Part shown: positions 19,017 through 34,680 of the stretch, in pieces
Position numbering within the stretch: position 1 is the stretch's first letter
How the letters are laid out: each line of letters starts with the position of its first letter
Assembly: GCF_037102585.1 (NCBI RefSeq)
Contig: NW_027043829.1
Location: 2,480,001 to 2,544,000, forward strand
Source of the DNA: Saccharomycopsis crataegensis
Lineage: Eukaryota; Ascomycota; Saccharomycetes; Ascoideales; Saccharomycopsidaceae
Length of the DNA: 64,000 nucleotides
Reading direction: 5' to 3'
Program-made: the position numbers and the translations under genes
The notes under the pieces: model-generated
What the model was told of the DNA's origin: nothing
Databases searched by the model: none
What the model saw: only the letters and a program-made list of their open reading frames with translations

Positions 19017-22000
19017 TTAAGCCTTAATGTAATGACTATTCAAAATATCGATTTCTTTACAAAGAATATGCCAATCTACCTCTCTTAAAACCCTCATCTT
19101 TCTCAAAGGCAACGCCTTTTTCTTCCTTGACCCTCCATCTTCGGCAATACCTCCTTCAATGTTATTTTCCCGCAATTTGTGTTTCTTGTTATAATCCTCG
19201 ATCTTCGAATTGATGTACTTGATCTTGATGTTCTCCTTGATCGTCAAAATCTCTTCTAATTCCGCCAAATTGTAAAAAATCTTCAAGTTCGGTTGGATAA
19301 TCAAATTCAATCGACGTACTCGAACGTATAAATAGGCCCTTGGCAAAGAAATCTTGAGGAAATTCATCACTTCCGCAATACATAAAGACGCCGATCTCGA
19401 TACCCCAACTTTACAATTGACCAACACTTTATTTCTCCCAGTCTTCTTCAATTGCTCATCATTATGCTGCTGCTGCTGCTCTTCTTCATCCAACTTTTGG
19501 TTTTCTTCTCTCAACCGTCTAATCACTCTCAACAAATACAAGAAATACGGCTCGAATGAATCGATCCCATTGTCTTGCACATTAGGCAAATAAATCAATT
19601 TCTTGACGAACGGTAACGGGTTGTCAATTTCAATAATATCATTCTTGTTGAATTTCGCCTTCAACACCGGATCGAGCCCCTCGTAATTGAATTTATTATC
19701 AAATTCTACCAAATTGAGCCACGTCGGCTTCTCACCAATCGTAATGATATAATTGATCTCGAGTAATTCCAAAATCGTTTTCGAACTAAGATGATTGATG
19801 CCCCCAAGATACAAGTATGGCAAAATCCTCGATGGTAAATTATTATCGTTTTCCGGAGAAAACCAGGTATCTTCTTTTGCTTTGAGCGGCAACCCGTGTT
19901 TCTCGTCCTCAATTGGGTACAATTCATCATTGATGACGCTATTATTTTTCAACGCCTTCAATTTCGGATTCGTTTGATAAATCTTCAAAAATTCAAACGG
20001 ATTCAAATTGTACTGCGCCAAATACCCCGCTTCGTACCAATGTTTCACCTGCTTGTAATCAATCGATCCGATGGTTCGGTGGGTGTTTTGCAATCCTCCC
20101 AATTTCAATCCTTCTTGATCAGGGTTCCGTGGAGAATAAAACAACAAAAACCCTTGCAAAAAATTCATGATTTCGTAATCAATCTTGAACCAATATAAAT
20201 ACTTCTCGTACACCAAATAATACTTCAATATCGCATTGTTCAAATTGTTGAACGTATAACTGATCTCAAGCATCAAACTCAAAAGCGATAAATGAGTGAA
20301 CCCATCGTAGCAATAAATCAAAATCTTATGACCTTTAGTGATGCTCAAGTAATGCAATAATTTCAAGAAATTGATAATGCTCAACATATGACTATTGGTG
20401 ATCGACGACAACGCGTACGAACCTGATGATGGGAATTCCAAATATATCAAATCGGTTTCCTTCGATAACAATTTTTCCGATTTCTGAAACACCGAATCGA
20501 TCAATTCGACTTTTGGGAACTCCACCCCTTCTTTACAATTGATCAACACTTTATAATCGTTATTGGCATTCTGGGCATTATTGTTGTCAATTTTCTGGTC
20601 GAGCGCCAACAACGTCCCACGGATCTTATAAGTCAATTCCGGGTTCTGCTTGGTATCAAAACTGCCGAGTTGCTTCATTAATGCTTGCTTTTTTTCTTTA
20701 AGTTTATTATTAGAAATCACATTATTGTAATCAATGATATTCCCCACGTAAATGTTTTGATAAATCTCTGACCCGCTGGTAATCAACCAGTTCTCAAACT
20801 TCTCGTGCAACAAATAGTTTTTATTCCAATTAGTCAAATTGTTCTTCAACACCGACGAGGAATAAGGCACCAAAAACGGGTTATTGACGCTCAAATATTT
20901 CGCCAAATCACTCCTGGTATGGAAATTGTTCTTCTGCTTGAATCTCAATAGATTAGTATCCACCGATTCAAACTTGGAATTGAACGCCACCCGCTTGCCA
21001 TTATATTTCGATTCGTATCGCTCATCAAGATTGTTATTCTGGCTCATGATCGGAGATTTCAAATTTAACTCTTTGGTATCGGTGGATTCTAACCCAAGAA
21101 TCACATTTTCATTTTCATTATAATGAACAATATCAAACTCGCTCAATTTCTTCGCGTCATAATTCAACACAAAACAATGGGCCTCGTTGAAAAACTTGTC
21201 TTTGGAGTTCAATTTCGCCAACTTAAGTTCTTCGTTAAGGTATATTTTTTTTTGCAACAACCCAAAAATCTTGGCAAATTTCATGCACTCTTCAAAATCG
21301 TTGTTATTATTATAAACAATGACGTGAGAAATCTTGAATAATAACAATATTTGGAAATTGTAGTTTCTCAAATTGATTTTCTTGTTGTATAGATTATGAG
21401 CCAACGTCGACTTCCCTTCGCCAGTTTCGGAACTCTTGATACGGTTCATTCGTTTAAGAGAGTTCAATGGCTTTGGGTACCCTGTGAATTTCCGATTATT
21501 TATGGAAAGCTCTTCATCTTTGAGCTTCACGTAAGAATGCCCAAAGTAGGTGTCTTCAAATTCATGAACGCTAGACGATGGTGATAATCCGTGTTCAGTA
21601 ACACCATTCTTTTTCACCTCAGAGTTCGAGTCGTCCCTTGCACCAGAGGCTTTCCCTTGAGAAGTATCGTTGTTATTACTGCCACCAATTTCGTCTGCTG
21701 ACCCTTCTTCAATATTGAATCTCACTTTTAAATCCCGTTTCTTGGATTTATCTTCGTCGTCCATCTTATTTTTGCTCTTCTTTTTACTGATCGGGGTGGT
21801 GGTTTCATCGTAATCCAAAATTTCCCAAGGACTCACTGACCCCTTAATGTAGTATTTATTCTTGATGTATTCCACCATCTGATTGAACATATCATCGTCA
21901 TCATCGCCATCGGAATTATTTTCATTCAAAGCTCCTTTAGGATCTTTACTGTCATCATATTCATAGAAGTCTTTGGTGTTAATAATAAGAAGATACTTAT

Positions 22001-22533
22001 CAGAGTTAGGTAATGGGACAAGTTTGCTAAGATCTGAGTTCGAAGTATCTGGCGTAGTAGTACCAAAACCGTTGATGCTATCAGAGTTGGTGGTATGGTT
22101 ATTATTGTTATTATTATTATTATCACTATTATTTTTATTATTATTATGGCTGGTCCTGTTGCTGCCTTGAAACTTCAAATCCTGTTTATGCATATCGGAA
22201 TCATTAAGGGCAATGGTGTTCGCTAAATCATTTCTAAAGAAAGTGAATTGATTATTATTCAACTCCAAGTTATGCAAATACGGGAAGAGATCCGACACTT
22301 CAGGCAAGGTGTAATCATAATTCCAATATTTCAGAATTTTAATGAAATCATCAGTTTCCAATCTGAAGATATCCTTGGAATACTTCTTGTCATTAATATT
22401 GATTTTCTTATTAGGATCAAAACCTGTAGACGACAACAAATTATTATGCGATGCTCCAACATTGGAGCCAATGCTTGTTGAACTCTTGGATTTTCTATAA
22501 CTGAGTTTTCTCACCAAACTGCTGGCGGTATTG

Positions 22534-22566
<33 letters not shown>

Positions 22567-24509
22567 GACGTAGAATTATTTGTGGCAGTGGCTGAAGAAG
22601 AGCTGTTACTATCACCTTTCAAAAACTTCAATCCATTTTTCTTCAAGAAAGAAGTGGATCTCTTTAGTGAATTACTCGATTTAGGCAGTTTCATAATTCC
22701 ATTGGTGATTATTTGATCCGCTGAATCATTGGTAGACAAGTATAATTCACTAGAGCTTTTCGAGACCTGCATCGGTTTGTTGGTGGGTGGGTATTCGACT
22801 CCGTCATTTTCAAGGATCTGGAAAGTTTCCACAATCTCACAATGTGGGATAATAAATTTACCCAAGAACACCGAAAAATTGGTAGGTAATTTGCTATTGT
22901 GGTAGTCCTTTGGGTTGACTCCTGGACCAAATTTTTTCATAGATTTGCTTCTTTGAGGAGGTGCCGCATCAACCGGCTTATTTTCATTCTTGGGTTTCTT
23001 ATCACTCAATGATCTTTTCAAAAAAAACTTGGACTTTTCCTTTACTTTGCCATTCGAGTCGGTTTTCGGTTTCGTCTTTTTCGGTTTAGTAGTAGTCGTC
23101 GTCGTCGTTTCGGTCTGTGCTTTTTCATTTTCGCTTAGCAGTTCGACTTCTGGTAATTGTCCTGCTTTTCGGGCCTCGCGGTAGCTTTCATCCATGTCCT
23201 GCATGCCTTTTTCACTATCGCTATCATGATACACCGATAAATTGATGAAATTTTTCGCAAAGTTCATGGCACTTAATCTTTTGGATGAGTTTGTAGATGA
23301 AGTACTTGACAACCTTTTGTTCTTGTCAGTGTATCCGGTATGGGCCACAGGGGATTCTGGACGGTCTATAGATGTGCCTTGGCCATCGACGCGAGCAATT
23401 TCAGGTGCTTTAATATCAATGGAGAGACTCTTTATTTTATCATTCTTTTCATTTGTTTGGGTGATAGCTTCATCATTTTCATGTTTATTCTTCTTTTCTT
23501 CTTCTTCTTCTTCTTCTTCTTCTTTTTCTTCTTCTTTATTGTCTTTCAAAGGTTCTTCATTTTTGATCTTGTCCACGGCTGTGACATTATCAATGGCAGA
23601 GCCATTTTTGAGGTTATTGGAAGTTCCAACTTGTTTAATATCGATCACCGAGTTTGTCTTTGGGGAGGAGGTAGAAGCAGCGGCAATAGAACCATTTTGT
23701 TCCTCTAAAGTTTCCCCTGTTACTGGAGCTTTTCCTAACTCAGTCTCATTTGGTTCTTGAGAAATAACTTGCGCCAATTGGCTCTTATTTTGTTTTGCTG
23801 CGTTGCTGTCGTCGTCTGTGGCATTCGCCAAGTCTCTTTGGAGATTCTTGATGGTTTGTGAATTGATCGAGGATTTTGGGGTATAAAAATCGCCTTCTTG
23901 TATAGAATCTCTGTCATCATCACTTGATTTTGGAATTGCAGTTTTCTCATCGATGACAATTTCCGGAATGGTTTTATCCACAATTACTGGAGAACTAGAG
24001 GTCATAGTTTCAAGAAAAGAAGCTGGACGATTACTTGGAGAAGGTAAATTACTTCTATCAACATTGACACCGACGGTGGCTCCCCTTAAGGATGCTATAT
24101 TTGTAAGGGAATTAGCATTCGCCCTCAAGCTTGATGCGTTATTATTGTTCACCAATGAGCTGTTTTGACTGTTGAGAAGGCTAGAATTGACCGATGGTGT
24201 TTGATTAGGCGTTGGGATGGGGGTCTGGTTATACGCTGGTAGTGGGAACATTTCGGGATGTGAGTCAGCTATCGGGGCATCTTTTCTGGTGGTTTTGATA
24301 TTAATTCCATTCTGAGATGGGAAATTCGAACAAAGTGAGGATGATGAGGTATTGGATTGTTCAGGAACCAAAGTTCGATTGACGTTATCAAGGTTCGACG
24401 AGTACTTTGAGTCGTCATCAATGTTGTAATCCAGGTATTTGTTATCGACTGACATCTTTTTTAGTTTGGACGTGAGATTGCTGATGTGCAGCTGGGTAGG
24501 AGACGTCAT
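19017..24509 (-). CDS. PPS1: PPS1-type dual-specificity protein phosphatase, very long form
   Basis: A 1830-residue protein counting from the first true ATG at 24509; S. cerevisiae Pps1 is 807 residues. The C-terminal catalytic domain has the phosphatase loop CKVGVSRS (Cys1699, Arg1705), preceded by the general-acid region (LPNVQDNGIDSFEPYF) and followed by PRAYLYVRVRRLN and IIQPNLKIFYNLAELEE, typical of Pps1. A second loop-like element, CYDGFTH (Cys1400), has the CxxG start but lacks the arginine and looks like an inactive phosphatase-like domain. The first roughly 500 residues are Ser/Asn/Thr/Glu-rich and probably disordered, with poly-Glu and poly-Asn runs. Pps1 acts on phosphotyrosine and phosphoserine/threonine and has been linked to S-phase control in S. 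cerevisiae. Confidence 0.85.
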
Positions 24510-25338
24510 TGTCACAACAACCTCGAGGTCCTAGAGGGTTGATGGTTGGTGGTTGATGATAATAACGAGATGGAATAAGGGGGAAAATGTGTGTATCTTT
24601 GACAAACTAATAATGATAATAATGATGGTAATAATGCAGCAATGAGAGGAAGAGGGTATTGGTGATCACTAATAACAATAATACTGTTATTGATGGTATG
24701 AATTGGTTTGCGTGTTGAGGCCCAGGTCAATTATCCACTGGTCTTCTTCTATTGTTGTGTGTATCCTGTCCATCCAGTAGGAGTGGCATTACTGGGTTAA
24801 GTGACAAAACTCCCGATAAGTTCAGCCATTTTTTTTGCATCGGGTTGAAAAACCCCTCTGTGCGCGTAGCAGATTGAGATACTTCCCGTGGTAATGGAGC
24901 ACCCGCCCTCTGTGGGAGGAGATATGCCACACCGTTTAATTTAGTGATTGATTGATTGATTGATTGATTAATTTATTAATTGCCGCCACCTCAACCACAA
25001 TTTCCCGTAGGTGGTAGTGGTGGAGGAGGACGGTTCTATTGAATCCAGAACAGCTTGTTCACCGCTCGCCCAACAATACTGATATTGTGGAGAACCGCTA
25101 GTTACTTGCCGTATGATCCTCGCCTAGGTGGCACATGATGTTATGAAAACGTGGTGGTTTGGTGATGGTGGTGGTGGTGAGACGTGAGCTGGGTGGGTTA
25201 TTATCATCATTCATTTTCGCCGTTTTCTCAACAACTTGAGAAAAAAAAAAAAAAAAAAAAAAATTATACAGGAATACCAGGGTCAATAATAAATAAACAG
25301 ATATATATATGAAAAAACACTTATAACACGGAAAATAC

Positions 25339-25374
<36 letters not shown>
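24510..25374. other. Divergent promoter region, with (GATT)n and a start-adjacent (AAT)n array
   Basis: No gene is supported between the phosphatase and kinase-like genes. (GATT)n lies at about 24946-24970, a poly-A run at about 25239-25263, and a perfect (AAT)n array at 25341-25374 runs directly into the ATG at 25375. This is the same arrangement as at DFR1. Confidence 0.65.
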
Positions 25375-25377
<3 letters not shown>

Positions 25378-26775
25378 TCTGCCGGTATCAGAAAGACGTT
25401 CTCGGAGTTTTTCAACGAATCCCCGTTGATCTCCAGAACCAATTCCGTCGAGTTTGACACCGATTACTACCCACAACGTTTCCCGGTTAAAGGACTATCG
25501 TATTCTTCGCTAAATGATTCCTTGCTCATTATACTCGTTGGATTGCCTGCCTGTGGCAAAAGCACCATCGCTAAATACTTGATCAAACATCTCCAGGCCC
25601 ATAATTATCCGTACTCGAAAATATACAACGCTGGTAACGTCCGAAGGAACCACTTAAGTCCGATCGCTTCCCTCGACAACAGAAACCCCCCAAACCCAAC
25701 CCCCACCAGTTCTTTCTTTAAGAAAGATGGTGAACAATTAAGAGACGAGTTCGCGTTTATCGCGTTTGAAAAATGTCTACTGGACTTGTTCAACCACCAA
25801 ATCAACGTGGCGGTATTCGATGCTACGAACTCGACCGCTCAAAGAAGAAGCAGGTTGAACTTCATCATCAACCTCTACCTACGCAAAATAAATTCCCTCG
25901 TCTCGTCGTCACCCTGCAATTTAAAAGTATTGTTATTGGATATCAAATGTACAAACCCAAAATATTGGAAATTCAACATGGAATTGAAAGTGTCGTTTAG
26001 CCCAGACTACACCAACTCTTCTTCTTCCAATTTTGCCAACCACAACGCAAAATTGAAGGATTTTGTGCAACGAACTGAATATTATATTGAAAACTATGAA
26101 CCAGTCACCTCCACTGAATTGGACCAATACGGCTGGGATTATATAACCATTGACAACTGCGGCGAATATGTCAACCATAGAAGTTACGATGTGAAAAATC
26201 ATTATAAATTGAATGCGGCCGAAGCTTCAGGAAAGTACAATAATTCTCATAAGAATGATATGGTTTCCGAGAAGCTCGTGTCCAGATTAGAACTTGAGCA
26301 AAAACTCCTACTGATTAATAGTTCGGTTCGTGATGAAAAAGACATCCCCAAACAACTACCATGCAGCAGCGATGAAAAAGACGACAGTGAGAAAGAAAAC
26401 GATGACACCTTATCATTCAGTGCTCCTGAAATAAGCAAAAACGGCCTAGTTATGACACCTTCATCTTCGTTATCATCAACCTCCACATATATGGAGCCTA
26501 ATAATAATAATAATAATGGTCCGAATCAAGCCATGAAGACGGTTTATGAATTTACAGAAAATTATCTCAAATCTCAAGGCACCAGTTATATCGCCAAGGC
26601 CAAGAACTTTTGTAGCGACAAAACTCAGATCATTTTGACAAATGGTATACTGGCCGGTGCCTACGGTGACCAGTCAAATGAGGCAATAGGTGTTGAGGAA
26701 ATGGACGAGAAGATTTTTTCGATAATATTCAGTAACCCGAATCATAAAAAGAAAATCTTCCAGTCTGTTTGCTGA
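25375..26775 (+). CDS. 6-phosphofructo-2-kinase-like protein (kinase domain only)
   Basis: A 466-residue protein with a 6PF2K-type kinase domain: P-loop GLPACGKS at 56-63 (the family usually has GLPARGKT), IYNAGNVRRNH, then the helix EFAFIAFEKCLLDLF and the FDATNSTAQRRSRL motif that follows Walker B in this family. The domain ends near residue 290 and the rest is Ser/Asn/Glu-rich, with no RHG phosphatase motif. So, like S. cerevisiae Pfk26/Pfk27, it would make but not break fructose 2,6-bisphosphate, the activator of phosphofructokinase. The Arg-to-Cys change in the P-loop and the weak substrate-binding part mean it could be one of the less studied 6PF2K-like yeast proteins. The tail carries several Ser/Thr clusters. 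Confidence 0.72.
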
Positions 26776-27225
26776 GATCCAATCATCATATTTTCATTAA
26801 CATTGTGCTGGTTATGATGGTATTTATATGTTGTTGTATTTTCGAACCTCTAATGACCTGGTTCATTTTTATTATTTTATTTTAATTTATTTTATTTCCC
26901 TCTTTTTTTGGTCTTATATTTATTCCATTATAGGTCTGTCTAGCTAGACCTTAACTTGGTGATGATGATGATGATTATTACTATTATTATTATCTCTTCA
27001 TTATTCTTATCAACTTACTCTAGGTCAATCCTAAATCACGTTGTTTCTGTTCTCCTTCTAATAATAGATAACTTCATTGCAATTATAAAATAATCCAGGC
27101 AACCTTACAAATGACATTAATAAGATTCGACCTCGAAGTGAGCCTGCTTCAGGAGGAAAATATCATGCATGGTTAATAATAATAAAAACGCGCATCCACA
27201 AAAGAGAGATCATCCACTTTATTAC
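26776..27225. other. Convergent 3' intergenic region
   Basis: AT-rich sequence between the kinase-like gene and FUR1, with (GAT)n/(ATT)n runs at about 26960-26992. No gene seen. Confidence 0.6.
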
Positions 27226-29267
<2,042 letters not shown>

Positions 29268-29870
29268 TTATTCATCTTCTTTAAGTTCTTCATTAACAAA
29301 TGGATTATCAATGATCTCACTTCCATCTACCGGAGAAATTGTCAATAACAATGGGCCTCTAACCACCACTTGGCCGAGCTTTCTGGTTTGATCTTTCAAA
29401 AGCACAGTATCGTCTTCTGGGTCTCTCAAAGTTTCCTCAACGTCATCAAGCACCAAGTTCATCAATTGATCGTACCCTTTCAATGTACCAATTACCTGTC
29501 TTCCACCAATGAATTTCACTCTTATTTGCTGGTCCTTATACTTGGCAAGATCCAAAATGGCTTCTCTTTTTGGACCATCAGACTTTCTAGCATTACCAGC
29601 ATCAGCATTATCCCTTCTGTTATTATATCTTCTTTTATTATTATTGTTGTAGTTATTGTTGTAGTTATTGTTATTGTTGTTGTTGTTGTTGTTGTAATTG
29701 TTATAACTCTTGTTATACCTCTAAAGTTTTTTCTTGTTAGTACTGATGTTCTGAAATGGCTAGCCAAGGTACTGAAAGCTACCAAAGACTTTTTTTTTTT
29801 TTTTTTAAAAAAAAAGGAAGTAGCGTACTCTATTACTATTGTTGTTATTGTTATTGTTATTGTACTCCAT
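29268..29870 (-). CDS. LSM7: Sm-like protein Lsm7 (spliced)
   Basis: Read leftwards: exon 1 is 29870..29829 (14 codons, MEYNNNN...SNR), the intron is 29828..29721 (108 nt; GTACGC donor, TACTAAC branch, TTTAG acceptor) and exon 2 is 29720..29268, giving 164 residues. The Sm fold is clear: KREAILDLAKYKD, IRVKFIGGRQVIGTLKGYDQLMNLVLDD (Sm1; motif GYDQLMNLVLDD) and LGQVVVRGPLLLTISP (Sm2). Lsm7 is part of Lsm1-7 (mRNA decay) and Lsm2-8 (U6 snRNA). The N-terminal roughly 65 residues are Asn/Tyr/Arg-rich and longer than in S. cerevisiae Lsm7 (about 115 residues in total), whose gene also has an intron near its 5' end. The reading frame is closed without splicing. Confidence 0.93.
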
Positions 29871-30170
29871 TTTTGCCAGTCTAAAATAAAATGATATCCA
29901 GTTGATTCCAATCCCGCCTTCCATCACCAGCAGGTTCTTTCATTTTCTTTTAAACTGACGAATATCTTTTGGGCGATTAACACCCAAACATCAGAAACAC
30001 CCAAAAACACATACCCATTGAGCATAATATCCCACAATAAATGATGATTTTTTATATAAAAGAAGTGCAATTGAGGAATCAAACCTCTCAGCAAGAATTA
30101 TAGGAAATCTGTTATTATATTAAATAGACAGAAGAAACAACAACATAATAAATACAGACAACAAACAACA

Positions 30171-30968
30171 ATGTCCTCAGATATAAGTGTGTTTGTCACC
30201 TCTTCCTTGACATCTTCCGAAAGAAGAATTTCGCCAAACTGGACCCTATCACATTTCAAAGTCAAACTTGAGCAGATCACAGGAATCCCCCCAGCAAATC
30301 AGAAATTATTAGTCTATGGATCATCCAATTCGCCTGATTATCAACTATTGAAGTCCATTGGTAGCGAATCCCTGGCCACATTATCACAGTTTGATTTTCT
30401 CAAGCCATTTGTCAGAATTCATGTCGACGATACCAATCCTAATCCTGAGCTTGAAGAGCTTGCCAAATCTAGCCAACAGGAGATGGAAAACATTTCTGGC
30501 GCTGATATTCTTAATAGTGGAAAGTATATTGGGACCGGATACGAAGATAAACAGGACACAGTTTTGAAATGGAAGGAAAAAAACCAATTGGGGAGATTCA
30601 ATCCTGAATATAAAGAGAAACAACAGCAAGAATTGGAGAATAACATCCAATGTTCCTCGAAGATTGCCGTCGGTGCCAGATGTCGTATCAAGCCAGACTC
30701 TTCCATTACTGTCGAGAGAAGAGGGACGGTTAGATATGTGGGGAAGATTCCTGAAATCACCTCTACTGGAGCAGAATTCCCTTGGGTGGGTATTGAATTA
30801 GATGAACCATTGGGGAAAAATGACGGGAGTATAAAGGGAAAGAAATATTTCAGCTGTAATGCAAAATATGGATCTTTTGCCAAACCTACCAACGTTGAGA
30901 TCGGGGACTTCCCATCGCTAATGGATGAATTAATGGATTCCGATGATGACATCAATGAGGAATTGTAA
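30171..30968 (+). CDS. ALF1: Tubulin-folding cofactor B
   Basis: A 265-residue tubulin cofactor B. It binds alpha-tubulin released from chaperonin and passes it along the folding pathway to cofactor E (Pac2). The N-terminal ubiquitin-like domain (about 1-90) contains HFKVKLEQITGIPPANQKLLVYG. A coiled segment follows, with the cofactor B hallmark GYEDKQDTVLKWKEKNQLGRFNPEY. The CAP-Gly domain (about 170-240) has GTVRYVG, WVGIELDEPLGKNDGSIKGKKYF and KYGSFAKPTNVE. An acidic C-terminal tail (DDDINEEL) is typical. The ATG has a good context (CAACAATGT). Confidence 0.95.
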   Translation: MSSDISVFVTSSLTSSERRISPNWTLSHFKVKLEQITGIPPANQKLLVYGSSNSPDYQLLKSIGSESLATLSQFDFLKPFVRIHVDDTNPNPELEELAKSSQQEMENISGADILNSGKYIGTGYEDKQDTVLKWKEKNQLGRFNPEYKEKQQQELENNIQCSSKIAVGARCRIKPDSSITVERRGTVRYVGKIPEITSTGAEFPWVGIELDEPLGKNDGSIKGKKYFSCNAKYGSFAKPTNVEIGDFPSLMDELMDSDDDINEEL

Positions 30969-31663
30969 AATCAAAAAGTTAATGAGTAAGGATTTGCTAG
31001 GGTATATTTTTACTATTAATAGATAGATGATCAAAATTTGGCTTACGTATTTATTACTTTTGGCTATGTGATTCTTCATTTACTGCTTATTTTTGCGGAG
31101 GTATTTGTTGATCTCAAGGCCCAGGAATCCAATAAATGATATCCGAAGACACCAATAAGCTTCACGCTTTTTCTGCTCAAAAGATTATTATTTGGAAATT
31201 CTTTTCAGTTGTTACTTAATCTTTTGAAGCCATTTTATGATCTACCAATGCTACAAATTAATTAGAAATAATGTTTCTGTTGTAAGTCTTTTTTATGTAT
31301 ATATATAATAATTAATAGTTCTGCTATAAGAGAGGAAACCACATTGGAGACTACTAGATATATTCTTCGGGCTCACAAATAATTTATTGAACTATTCGTA
31401 TAATATAATAAACACCCGTCATGTTGGTACATTATAGTCTGACATGCATAAAAGCGGCCACAAACACAAATCCTTTTCAATAATAAACAGATGATAGAGA
31501 ATGAGGGAGAAACAAAAAAATAGGAGAGAAAGAAAGAGAAGCAAAGAAAAAGCCTAAGTGAGAGAAATTTACGCCGAGTGGTCATTAGGTTTGTAATTCT
31601 GAAATATGCTTTAGTTTAATCTTCTTGGAATCAGGGAAGAAGAGGGAACTGAAAATATTTGAA
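30969..31663. other. Intergenic region, no gene seen
   Basis: AT-rich sequence between ALF1 and the secreted orphan. Short purine-rich runs (GAGAGAAAGAAAG) lie at about 31520-31566. Nothing else was recognised. Confidence 0.6.
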
Positions 31664-32443
31664 ATGATTCTCACTCAAGTAACAATCACGATTTTTCTAA
31701 TATGCGTTATACTATTTTCAGATTCTGTTTTATCTGTCTACGAGGTCATGGATGTTAATATTTCAACGTCATCATTGCCGTCGTTTTACGATAATTCAAA
31801 TTACACTCCTAGCATGCCACATTATCGAATCAAGGCCGTGGCAAATGATCCCAACAGTGAATTACTTTTGATGACTTCAAAATTGTCATTACAGTATGCC
31901 AATTTATTTCTTAGCCTCACCCGAATGATTAAAAGATGTTCACCATTGACAGTTACGTTTACCCCATTACGGGCTACTTCATGCTATTTTAGGGTGGGGA
32001 GTGTTACCATAAGAAGTGTGACTACAGGGTACTTGACCTATTTGTATATGATGAAAGTCAGCGAGGTGACCAATGTCAGTCCCATGGCACTCATTGCTCC
32101 CGGTAAAGAGATGGTTATCAATAATTTCCTCAATAGTCCATTCCAGATCACCAATTTCTCAGAGCAGATAAGTGAGCATGGTATAAAGTGGAGGGTCCAA
32201 AGCCAGCCGCGAGAGATGGCCAGCCGGTTTTTTCACTTCTACATTGATATGAGCTTGGATCAATTGAGGAAGCGAGTAGTGTTGACGTCAACGATGGTTC
32301 CGGCGAGCACGGGATTTGCCAAAGTGGTTTGTGGGAGCACCCGTGGCAATGGCAATTGCAGTGTCTCTTCGTCGATGGAGCTCACCATTGGCGGGACAGT
32401 CCTAGCAAAGACCAAACGAAAGTATGGACGAACGAACGAATGA
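31664..32443 (+). CDS. Secreted protein of unknown function
   Basis: An open frame of 259 residues from the first ATG. It starts with a convincing signal peptide: hydrophobic core TITIFLICVILF, then SDSVLS as a plausible cleavage area around residue 23. The mature part has no other membrane span, four cysteines outside the leader (about 92, 107, 223 and 232, enough for two disulphides) and five N-glycosylation sequons (N32, N46, N137, N164, N231). It is strand-rich in appearance, with a basic C-terminus (KTKRKYGRTNE) that runs into a GAAC/GAAT repeat at the stop. I recognise no domain. It could be a cell-wall or secreted lineage-specific protein. Its frame is intact over 780 bp, which argues against chance. 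Confidence 0.6.
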   Translation: MILTQVTITIFLICVILFSDSVLSVYEVMDVNISTSSLPSFYDNSNYTPSMPHYRIKAVANDPNSELLLMTSKLSLQYANLFLSLTRMIKRCSPLTVTFTPLRATSCYFRVGSVTIRSVTTGYLTYLYMMKVSEVTNVSPMALIAPGKEMVINNFLNSPFQITNFSEQISEHGIKWRVQSQPREMASRFFHFYIDMSLDQLRKRVVLTSTMVPASTGFAKVVCGSTRGNGNCSVSSSMELTIGGTVLAKTKRKYGRTNE

Positions 32444-34288
<1,845 letters not shown>

Positions 34289-34680
34289 AAAAGGAAATAG
34301 TTATTAATTTTGTTTAAAGAAATTCAAAACATGTCTGATATCTGAAGTGATTATATATTCATATTTATATTACGCAATTACGTAACGTCAAAAAAATACA
34401 AAAAACTAGTTTTATGTTGATAATATTTTAATTGTGTGGTTTTTGGCGTAAATCGTCCATGAAGAAAAAAAAAAACCCCCCCTCCCTCTAAAAAAAAACG
34501 AAAAAACTAACCGGTGTAGGTTACCCCATCATACAACATTCATGCTTCAACGAAATCTTTTGATGGAAATCGGTGGGTGCCACTGAGATTCTTCGTGCAC
34601 CGTTTTTACTCTCCCGCCCCCCTCGTCCTCAGGAATATATCACAAACAGAAGACACAAAGTGTTGATAAAAATAACAATA
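34289..34680. other. Intergenic region between ATP2 and SGT2
   Basis: No gene seen. A-rich and C-rich short runs lie at about 34464-34500. The in-frame extension of SGT2 upstream to 34573 would need a GTG start and is not accepted. Confidence 0.6.
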
